NCBI RefSeq assembly: GCF_000330505.1
Contig: NW_004440443.1
Location: forward strand, 36,287-56,184
Source of the DNA: Entamoeba invadens IP1
Lineage: Eukaryota > Evosea > Mastigamoebida > Endamoebidae
Reading direction: 5' to 3'
DNA: 19,898 nucleotides
The notes under the pieces are model-generated. The model saw nothing but the letters and a program-made list of their open reading frames with translations, was not told the DNA's origin and made no database searches. Position numbers and translations under genes: made by a program. Positions 9,568-17,196 of the stretch are shown in pieces. Each line of letters starts with the position of its first letter. The first letter of the stretch is position 1.

Positions 9568-9594
9568 TTAATAATATTAATAATATTAATAATA
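9568..9594. repeat. TTAATAATA nonamer, three tandem copies
   Basis: Three exact 9-bp copies in AT-rich spacer. No function is suggested by context. Confidence 0.8.
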
Positions 9595-9852
9595 TTCTTA
9601 ACTTGTGTTTTTATTCTGATTTTTAGGCAGTTGGTTTTTTAAGAAAAAAGAGACCAACAGACAGTCCAATATTATTGTCTTTTTAATGAAAAATGCGTTC
9701 AGAACATCAAACACGATGGATTGCATTTTGTTTATATAAAGACAAAATGAAAAAATGAAGGAAAGAGACAAAAACGTGTTGAACAATTTAAAGAAAAGTT
9801 TTGTCAAACTTTTTATAACAAAACTACAATGCCCAATTCAATCAAACACAAA

Positions 9853-10845
9853 ATGACTTCAAAATCAAAGAAAGTGTTTTTAGTGCTTGGAGCAGTTTAT
9901 TTTGTAATGTGTTTTGTTTGTTCTATTTTTTACTTTTAAATATCTTAATCAGTATAATTCAATTGAACACACATCAACAATTGTTTCTTAGACATTTTAA
10001 AACCTTCTTTGTGTATTATTAATCATTTTGGATTTAACGTTTTTAATGTATTTGAAATCTTGTTTCTTGTGTGTAATTTCAATGTTATATATATATATAA
10101 TTAATTTTACTATAATACTATAATATTATAATAATTAAATACTATAATAATTCTATAATAATTCTATAATAATTACTTAATACTGACACATAGATATTTT
10201 CAACAATGGGTGCTATATCCAAATTGTGGGCATTATATAGTATGAGTAATTATTATGGAGAAGACCGGACAGTTGTATTGGGATCTGCACTTTGTTATTT
10301 AATAGTGACAATCATGAGCGTCTTCTTTTCATTTTTGGTCTTGGGGTATTTAGTGTACTTCTATGTATCTCAAAGATCAGAAAGGATGTATATAGATATG
10401 GTATTAAAAGGTATGATGGTATTTCTTTTAATAGTATCTTTGTTCCTTGTGAATGTTCCGAAACAAAATCTGTTTCAAAAATATGTCATTGAAGATGTCA
10501 AACAATTTGAATATGAAGTTTGTGTTTCATTGTTCGATAAATTTGAAAATTTATAATAATGAATAGCACAAATGTTGTGTATTGCAGTCTAAAGATTTAA
10601 ATGAGATATCCCCCACATGTGGGTGTGTTTACAAATATGAAGAATACAACACTTTAAATTCAGACTGTGGGGTATGTCGGACACAAAGTGATTTAACCAC
10701 GGTAGTGTTGATAACTCCCAAATCTGTTTCTATTATAGAGGAAATACTGATGTTAGTTGGAGTAATGGGTATCTTTGGTCTTGTTATTTGGACTAATATA
10801 AATTCTGCAAAAAAGACAAAAATGGTTTTTGATGATCCATTTTAA
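9853..10845 (+). CDS. Three-exon tetraspanin-like protein
   Basis: Proposed exons are 9853-9915, 10194-10517 and 10567-10845, all phase 0, with donors GTTTGT (9916 and 10518) and acceptors TAG (10193 and 10566). The 221-residue product has TM1 (about 8-29) completed only by joining exons 1 and 2, TM2 (about 50-79), TM3 (about 90-109), a Cys-rich outer loop (about 110-184) and TM4 (about 185-206) before a short tail ending DDPF. The loop has a CC pair at 132-133, PTC at 145-147 and Cys at 149, 163 and 166, like the CC...PxxC plan of tetraspanins. Tetraspanins organise membrane microdomains. The 278-nt first intron is long and carries an 11-bp tandem repeat; without it the gene would start at ATG 10206 and lack TM1. 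CAG at 10587 is an alternative in-frame acceptor. Confidence 0.7.
10140..10172. repeat. 11-bp tandem repeat inside proposed tetraspanin intron 1
   Basis: One TACTATAATAA and two TTCTATAATAA copies in tandem, ending about 20 bases before the proposed acceptor. Expansion here may explain the long intron. Confidence 0.7.
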
Positions 10846-11729
10846 TAATAACAAAAGTTAGTTTTGGAGCTAAAACAATGTAATTATTAGTTTAGTATAT
10901 TTTTAGTTAAAAACAAACATTATTATTTGCTCGTTAATTTCATTGTATTATTTAAATACTATTAGTTTTACTATGTATTATATGGTACATTTGTATATTA
11001 TATTTAATATATTTATTAGTAGTTTTGGTTTTAAAAGAGTTATTTATTTATAATAAAAATATTAAATAAATTAACTATATTTTAATAATGATCATTATAA
11101 TTCAATAAATAGTTTTGATTAATATTGGTTATATTGTTAACTTATTGTGGATTAAAATAAAAAGTGTATCTACTTTGATAATACAATATGAAATTGTCAC
11201 TAATTCATTGATTTTAACATGGATATTATATAATTTTTAAAAGAGTTGAAATAATTAATTAAATACTAATATAATATCATAACTAAATTAGTTGAATTAT
11301 TATATAATATATGTTATGCAATAATATTATTTTATTCAAAAAAGTGTAAAAACTTTAATTAAAATGGATTGGAACATAAATAATACGTACAAACATTTTT
11401 ATGTATATAAAAGTAATATAAAATATGCTATAGTATCGAAATTAATTTGTTTTTTAAATCATCTATTTTATCAAATAGATTGTAATTAAAATCCTAACCT
11501 GAAAGTTAAAAATATTACCTTTGTTATGGAAAAAATAAAAATATGTAACTTAACTTCGATTTATTAAAAAAACATTCATTTTAATCTTTTGACATTTTTT
11601 ACTCTGCTTGAAACATTTTATTAATTTATAAACAATTCAAAAATTTTTTATTATTTAAACAAAAAAATTAGGAAACAATTATTTATTATTTAAACTGTTT
11701 GTTTAAATCTTTGAAAACCAAACAACTTT
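10846..11729. other. AT-rich spacer, no gene seen
   Basis: Low-complexity AT-rich DNA between the tetraspanin and the small lysine-rich ORF. I see no RNA or coding signal. Confidence 0.45.
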
Positions 11730-11972
11730 ATGGAAAGACTCGACTTTCAAACACTCAGAAGGATGAATCACTCACAATTAAAACCATACTTTGAACAACT
11801 CTTTGCTTCTGAATTCCGCATTGCGAACAAAACTCCTGAAAATGATCAAGTTCAGAAATTTGTTGAAAAGGCAATGAAAAAGGTGAACAAGTATTTTGGA
11901 GAAGTCAAAAATGATGAACAATTGAACAAAAAACCAAAAAAGGAGAAATTTCAAACTGAGAACATTGATTAA
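11730..11972 (+). CDS. Small lysine-rich hypothetical protein
   Basis: An intact 80-residue frame from ATG, with codons richer in G and C than its flanks, which supports coding. The first 55 residues look helical (DFQTLRRMNHSQLKPYFEQL), with further helix through KFVEKAMKKVNKYF. The last 25 are lysine-rich and probably disordered (NKKPKKEKF). There are no TM segment, signal peptide or cysteines. The basic tail could support nucleic-acid or nuclear binding, but that is only a guess from composition. No family recognised. It stands alone, about 880 bp after the tetraspanin and convergent with the TLDc gene at 12532-13458. Confidence 0.55.
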   Translation: MERLDFQTLRRMNHSQLKPYFEQLFASEFRIANKTPENDQVQKFVEKAMKKVNKYFGEVKNDEQLNKKPKKEKFQTENID

Positions 11973-12531
11973 CAAACTCTGTACATTAAAACATATTTTG
12001 TTTCTGTATTCATTCATACCAAATATTAAAAATATTTGGACTTATATTCAAATTATTCAAATTATAAAAATTTAACAATAAAATAATGATATTTTGCTTT
12101 ATTAACTTTTAAATAAAATTAATTTGTTTGTAACTTTTTAATTTGGAGAAGCTAAAAATAATATATATTTGGTTATATACATTGTTAAATAATTTAAATT
12201 GTGTATGGTTTTCATATAGTTAATAACTAATATAATGTGTAAATTAACAATAAAATAAATTCACCACCATTATTGTTTTATATATACAATTGTTGTCAAT
12301 CAAACTGTTTGTTATAACTTTTAATGTTCAATAATAATATCAATAAAGTGTAGTTGTCATTTTTGAAAAAATAGACATTTGCATAAATGCTGTGTAATAT
12401 ATATAATATTACATAATTAAAAATATAATCATTATATTCATTTTATAAATTAAATAATACTCATTCCTTGATATTAACTATTTATTAATTGAAATTAATA
12501 AATTCAATTCAAAACTGCGAAACTTCCAACA
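11973..12531. other. AT-rich convergent intergenic spacer
   Basis: It lies between the 3' ends of the small plus-strand ORF and the minus-strand TLDc gene. No gene or strong hairpin is seen. Confidence 0.45.
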
Positions 12532-13458
12532 TTAAATTAATTGTAACACCCAAATTTGTTTCAGTTTACTCTTTTCTCCACTAATGAAACACCCACATGG
12601 TGCAGTGTATGACTTTTGAGTAAAAGACATTTCCATTTCACCATCCACAATCATCGCCCCAATATCATAACCAATGCCAAATGCAAAACACGTTGGGTGG
12701 CGGTCTGAATTAACGATAAAGGCTCTTTTGAAACATTCTTCTGTTTGTCCAATTGCAAATTTTTGCACCGAGTACGCTCCATTTCTTTTAATTGTGAAAA
12801 TAGAAGCATTTTTGTCTGATATGAAGTCATTCACTTTCGTCACCTTTTCATAGAACACACCACCAAAGACATTGGAATAATTGTCTTCCACTACAACACA
12901 CAAATTTTGTTTTCCAACAACACTGTTGCAGAAGAAATTTTTGATCTTATCTTTGTTCTTAGCTGTGTCATAGAAAATGACTTGTTTCACATTTTTAGAT
13001 GTCAAACTTTCAATTTGTGAAGTTAAGAAACAGTTGCCACCATTTGGAGTGACTTGAAGAGATGAAGCTTCTTGTGCCTTTTGAGACGTCTGTATTTTCA
13101 TTTGTTTGATTTTCTCAATTTTGTCTTGACACTTTTGCGTCTCAAGTTTCTCAAGAATGTCAAGCACTCGATTGTGCTCTTCATAAAGTTGTAATATTTT
13201 GGCATTTTCATTTTCAAGGGTTTTTATAAATAATTTAAAAATAGAAATAGAGTCTTCAATTGTCTTTTGGTGTTTTTTCGATCGTTTTACTTTCTCGTCT
13301 AAAATGTCATATTGTGTTTCTGCTTTCTCATATCTTTTATCAAAACTTAATTGGGTGTTATCTTCAAATTTGGTAAATTCACTTTGTGACGCATTTTTGA
13401 TGTTCTCTGTAAGTAACTTCTCACATAGGGTTTGTGCCTCTTTGGCGATGATTTCCAT
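12532..13458 (-). CDS. Coiled-coil plus TLDc-like domain protein, paralogue 1
   Basis: The 308-residue intronless product has a helical, charged N-terminal half with predicted coiled coil (about 35-130) and a C-terminal TLDc-like domain (about 158-308). Domain landmarks are IFYD at 161-164, FFC at 175-177, the ED-N...NVFGG block at 191-200, YEKVTK at 203-208, the NASIFTIKRNG strand at 217-227, CFAFG at 257-261 and the closing WVLQLI. TLDc domains elsewhere occur in TBC1D24 and OXR1-type proteins linked to V-ATPase and oxidative stress; in Entamoeba, coiled-coil/TLDc proteins form a family of unknown role. The TLDc call is by motif pattern. The gene is divergent from a paralogue at 13821-14690 with the same layout, and the two share a 362-bp upstream region. 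Confidence 0.75.
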   Translation of the reverse strand: MEIIAKEAQTLCEKLLTENIKNASQSEFTKFEDNTQLSFDKRYEKAETQYDILDEKVKRSKKHQKTIEDSISIFKLFIKTLENENAKILQLYEEHNRVLDILEKLETQKCQDKIEKIKQMKIQTSQKAQEASSLQVTPNGGNCFLTSQIESLTSKNVKQVIFYDTAKNKDKIKNFFCNSVVGKQNLCVVVEDNYSNVFGGVFYEKVTKVNDFISDKNASIFTIKRNGAYSVQKFAIGQTEECFKRAFIVNSDRHPTCFAFGIGYDIGAMIVDGEMEMSFTQKSYTAPCGCFISGEKSKLKQIWVLQLI

Positions 13459-13820
13459 TTCTTTTTCCTTTCAAAGATGTAACACAACTTTAAAAATTTA
13501 TTTAAAAAATTGATGTCAGGTTTATACTATAATTATAATATTTTTAGTATTAAATTTAACTATTGAGTTGTGTTGCGACTGGAATGTATTTTTTTTATTT
13601 TCAAACAATAAAAAACCGAAAGGCCGTTTCCGATATAATTAAAATTTTACGTTACATGACATTATTTTTGTTTCAAAATATATAATATCGGAATGACCCC
13701 TATTTTACTTTTTGACATATATTTTGATAAAAAATGTGAAATTAAAATGTATTATAATAAGATTCTATTCAAAATCATAAATAGAAGCAATACAAGACTC
13801 TTCAACTGAAAAGGTGTTAA
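13459..13820. promoter_or_regulatory. Shared upstream region of the divergent TLDc pair
   Basis: This 362-bp spacer must hold both promoters. It contains a perfect 9-bp inverted pair, TTCCGATAT (13628-13636) and ATATCGGAA (13685-13693), in its middle, beside the GC-richer motif CCGAAAGGCCG (13616-13626). A symmetric binding site or a transcript hairpin is possible; nothing more specific can be read. Confidence 0.45.
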
Positions 13821-14690
13821 ATGGAGCAGTCTATTATTGACTTGTTCTTTACTAAATTTGTCCAACTCAATCATTACGCTTCCGAATTTAATGTGATGTG
13901 TGGCACACCAGATTTCCTTCAAGAAGTTAATGGGTCGACTTTATTTCGTCTCGAATACCTTTCAAAGACATATCAACAATTACAAACAGAAGTTGAAATT
14001 TCAAAAAAATACGAACAAAGTATAGCGGAATTTAAAAACTTGACAACAACCCTCTTCCAAACCCTAGAAGAAGAAAATAACAAAATCCAAAGGGTTTATG
14101 CCAAGTACAATAAATTGCTCGACAACACCATTGAATTGTTAAACGAAAATAAAGAAACACGACTGAAGGAAATCAAACAGCAAAGAATTGTCCCAGAAAC
14201 TTTTTCAATGATGAATTCGCTTGAGAGGAAAGAAATAGAAAAGATGAGTGGCCTTCAAGTCTCTGATATCATCTTTGAGGGGAAGGCATCTGAGTATTCC
14301 AATATTAAAGAATTCTTCTGTAAAGGAATCATGCAGAAAGAAAAGTTGTGCATTTTAATAGAAGACAATTTAAATAATAAATTTGGAGGTGTCGTCTATG
14401 AAAAGATTACAAAACAACAAAAATGCATTTGTGACCACAAAGCATTCATCTTTGTTCTTGAGAATAATGGAGCGTTCGATCCGATGAAAGTCATGTTAAA
14501 AACAGCAAAAGGGACTGAGGCGTTTGCTACTAACCAGATCGAAAGTAAAAAGTTGTTTACATTTGGGTCAGACATGTCTTTGACTTACAATGAATTGATA
14601 ATAAAATTTAAATGTATCAGTTTTAAGAAACTACTATTTAAATTTAGTACCACAGCAGTTAAGAGTATTGCTGTTATACAACTGAAGTGA
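13821..14690 (+). CDS. Coiled-coil plus TLDc-like domain protein, paralogue 2
   Basis: The 289-residue product matches the layout of the neighbouring minus-strand gene: coiled coil (about 45-125) then TLDc-like domain (about 148-289). Shared blocks include TLEEENNKIQ versus TLENENAKIL in the coiled coil, FFC at 165-167, ED-N...NKFGG at 181-190, YEKITK at 193-198, and the closing IAVIQLK. The CFAFG block of the other copy appears here as LFTFGS (245-250), and the region after it is shorter and more divergent (FKKLLFKFSTT), lacking the Cys-rich PCGCF stretch. Paralogue 2 may have changed ligand or be under weaker constraint. No intron is needed. Head-to-head placement suggests an inverted tandem duplication. 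Confidence 0.75.
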   Translation: MEQSIIDLFFTKFVQLNHYASEFNVMCGTPDFLQEVNGSTLFRLEYLSKTYQQLQTEVEISKKYEQSIAEFKNLTTTLFQTLEEENNKIQRVYAKYNKLLDNTIELLNENKETRLKEIKQQRIVPETFSMMNSLERKEIEKMSGLQVSDIIFEGKASEYSNIKEFFCKGIMQKEKLCILIEDNLNNKFGGVVYEKITKQQKCICDHKAFIFVLENNGAFDPMKVMLKTAKGTEAFATNQIESKKLFTFGSDMSLTYNELIIKFKCISFKKLLFKFSTTAVKSIAVIQLK

Positions 14691-14834
14691 TACTTTTATA
14701 TTCAAATTAAGTTATTTAATTTTTATAATTTTATTCGTATCGAATTGGCACTTAAAATAACGCTCCTGTTTTTCAATTGACTTGTTTTTATGTGGGTATT
14801 AATTCAATTTCAGATGATTTTATATTTTTCCTTG

Positions 14835-14896
14835 TTTAACACGTTCAAAACAGAAACGTAATAATAATAAATTTTTATTTTTTTCTTTTACCTAAA
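14835..14896 (-). repeat. 62-bp dispersed repeat, copy B (inverted)
   Basis: It matches 3632-3693 at about 59 of 62 positions on the opposite strand. One hairpin arm has a substitution relative to copy A. It directly abuts the TGCAGCG-type motif at 14899-14918, whereas copy A does not. Confidence 0.7.
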
Positions 14897-15006
14897 GGGG
14901 TGGAAAAAAAGCGCTGCAAGAAAAAAAGCGATGTAGTCAAATTTATAGTTTTTTATTAATTGTTTTATAATTTGTTGTATAGATATGTTTTCCAATATTC
15001 TGTGAT

Positions 15007-15579
15007 ATGATTCAAAAAAACGAGGTTTACAAAGAAAAACTTATTCAAAAAAATTGCCCAAGTTGTGAAAGTCAATGTGTAAATTGTTTTTTATTGCTAA
15101 AGAAAGTTGAGTTTGCTGAGATAAAACACGAAGAGTTTCAATTTGTTTCTTCGAAAATCTTCATTGAGGACAATTTATTGTCAAAAATCCCAGAAAGAGT
15201 TCGAATTTTTTGCTCATTTTTTTATTATTTTTTTCAACATAAATTTCCATTTTTTGCGAAAATACAAAAACTTAAAATCGAAACCCCGCGAGTGCACCTT
15301 ATTTTCACACCCCCTACGAGTTTTTTTTCTTTTTTTTTCAAAATAAAAGGTGATCTTTTATTGGATATTCAACAGTGGGCACTCAACCACCCTGAACAAT
15401 GTCAGTCTCAATTTACAAGGCTTAAATTTTTGATTGAACGATTCACACCGTCACTTACGAAAGAAGGGGTGCACCTTAATTTCACACCCTGTACGAACGG
15501 ATTCCTCATTCGTTCAGAACTGCATTTAATGGCCAAACTTAAAAACGACATATTGAAGTACCACATGTCTAGAAGTTGA
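15007..15579 (+). CDS. Hypothetical 190-residue ORF with CxxC pairs, possibly part of a repeat
   Basis: An intact frame from ATG. Near the start CPSCESQCVNC gives two CxxC pairs (about residues 17-27), which could bind zinc. The middle is phenylalanine-rich because of T runs. Two diverged blocks 59 codons apart, VHLIFTPPT and VHLNFTPCT, come from 28-bp direct repeats at 15292-15319 and 15469-15496 (25 of 28 identical). The first 75 codons look coding; the rest less so. It lies inside a repeat mosaic, so it could be a transposon-derived fragment and not a cellular gene. No family recognised. There are no TM segments apart from the Phe-rich tracts. Confidence 0.4.
   Translation: MIQKNEVYKEKLIQKNCPSCESQCVNCFLLLKKVEFAEIKHEEFQFVSSKIFIEDNLLSKIPERVRIFCSFFYYFFQHKFPFFAKIQKLKIETPRVHLIFTPPTSFFSFFFKIKGDLLLDIQQWALNHPEQCQSQFTRLKFLIERFTPSLTKEGVHLNFTPCTNGFLIRSELHLMAKLKNDILKYHMSRS
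15292..15496 (+). repeat. Pair of 28-bp direct repeats
   Basis: Copies at 15292-15319 and 15469-15496 both run from GTGCACCTTA to TACGA with three differences, 177 bp apart, in the same reading frame. A shorter related TTCACACC...ACGA stretch starts at 15442. Confidence 0.7.
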
Positions 15580-16270
15580 GCGTCTCCACTCCCAGTCATT
15601 TTTAGAGTCCCCGTCGAACAAGCGATAAACAACTCGTTCTATTTTTTCACTTCCTTTTTTCAAAATTTTTTAATAAAATTGAAGCAAAACATGAAATATG
15701 GTAAATAAAATGGTAATAAGACGAATGTTTTGAATTAAAACGTTTGCAGCGGTAAAAAGACTTTGCATGTGTCCATCCGGGTTTTCAGTGTTTTTTGCCC
15801 TGAAATGCTCAAAAATTCAACTTTTTGAGGCAAAAATGATTTTGTGTTGCATTTCTTAATATAAAAAACATGTGAATGGTAATGCAGCGCTTTTATCCGC
15901 TGTGCAGGTGAAAGTTAAAAAGACGGGGAGGCTTTATCATGCTAGCCTGGAGTACGCCAGCCATAACTTTTTGGTGATAACAAACACTATACTGGTAATA
16001 TATTGTGTGTTTTTTGTTGAGAAGAGGTTAACGAATTAATTTTATGCCGTGAAAAAAGACCACATTTTTTCTCTGTTTTTTGGTAAATCTTGGCTTTATG
16101 GGAGAGTTTGTGTGTTACAATTGCTTTGATTTGGTAAAAAAATGTATGCATCGGTTTTAAGTTTTTGTATTTTTTTCATGTTTTTCACTTGAAGCAAAAC
16201 AAAAACAAGGTAAAAACAATTAATTAAATTGCTTGTGATTGGTATTGCAGCGGTTTTTTCCGCCGGGTAG

Positions 16271-17196
16271 ATAAATCTGCCAAAACTGCATTTTGATTAT
16301 TTAATGAGGAAAAAAGAAAGAAAAACGGTGAAAAACACATTGATAACAACTTTGTACGTCTTCTTTGGTTGTAGTTGCTCAAGCAAAACTCAACGGAAAA
16401 AACATTTTGAAACAGTTTCAACATGACATCCTTTAAATTTGCGTGTATTGCTAAGTTCAATAAAAACGATCGAAAAGAAATTAAAGGCTTTGGATGGCAC
16501 TTTATGTGCATTTTATAAGTAATTTTATGGTTTTATTTCATTTTTTGTTCAAGTATATACTATAATTATAGTTATTAATAATTAAAAAGAGAATTGGTTT
16601 TGTTACTGTTTGATAAGATTATAAACAAAGCAACTCTTTAAAAACTCATAAAACAAAACGTTTTTAGTAATCTAAAATATAATTGATAATTATCAAAATA
16701 TTATTAAAATATTATTAAGTATTTTTCTTAAAATATTAAAAACGAACTAACTTGAACATACATTAGATTAGAGTTAATAACTTTCTTTTTAGAATAAAGA
16801 ATGGTAAACAAAATAAATAAAATACAAACGTCTAACCAACAACGTAATGAATATAAGTTAAAAACAACAATATAAGACAATGATAACACCAATAAACATA
16901 ATAACACATTCATGTCCAAACCAATTGATACATCAAAAATTCCCCATCAAAAGTATAAATATAAATTTCGAGACGAAAAGATCGAAAGCCTTTCCAAAAG
17001 CATGAAAGGTCCCGTCGTACCTCGCTCGACTCGCATTATTGAGTATTTAAAAAAAATTTCCCTCTATTATTGATATTTTTAAACAACTTGACGAACATTT
17101 TAATTTCGTTTTGTTTATTTTCGAGATCAAGTAAGATATTGTTTGGAAAGATTACCCGAAAATACTTCAATTATTTTAAAGTCCAAAAATCTTTCA
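16271..17196. other. Spacer upstream of the transposase
   Basis: AT-rich, with a short GC-richer patch at 16980-17035 that includes a CCTTTC (16989-16994)/GAAAGG (17004-17009) hairpin. The transposase frame stays open back to 17104 without an ATG. No left terminal inverted repeat of the pogo type (TACAG...) is visible here. Confidence 0.4.

Larger units (their letters stand above)
7992..9852. other. Long AT-rich spacer with short tandem repeats
   Basis: No gene supported. It contains three copies of ATAACG (9036-9053) and three of TTAATAATA (9568-9594). A TATATAAAG stretch near 9732 lies about 120 bp before the tetraspanin start. Confidence 0.45.
14899..16270. repeat. Mosaic block of TGCAGCG-type repeats, possibly an unclassified element
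   Basis: A motif TGCAGCGSTTTTWTCC occurs near 15883 and 16246, a shorter TGCAGCGGT at 15745, and an inverted copy at 14899-14918. The best pair, 15872-15907 and 16235-16270, matches 29 of 36 positions; both can fold (CAGCG/CGCTG and GCGG/CCGC). TTGAAGCAAAACA also recurs at 15679 and 16189. The outermost inverted copies bracket about 1.37 kb containing the ORF at 15007-15579. The tract from about 15580 to 16270 has no gene that I trust. No target duplication was identified, so a mobile origin is inference. Confidence 0.5.

Noticed and set aside
9598..9807. Minus-strand hydrophobic 69-codon frame
   Set aside because: Phe/Leu/Ile-rich product expected from A-rich antisense DNA; no supporting start context or homology.
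11730..11972. Weak resemblance of the small protein to ribosomal uL29
   Set aside because: Only a helix and a few leucines line up. No reliable motif, so no ribosomal call was made.
16224..16511. Minus-strand 95-codon frame in the repeat mosaic
   Set aside because: It spans a repeat copy, has no recognisable domain, and composition alone can explain it.
16728..16919. Minus-strand hydrophobic 63-codon frame
   Set aside because: AT-rich low-complexity product; no coding-like GC shift.
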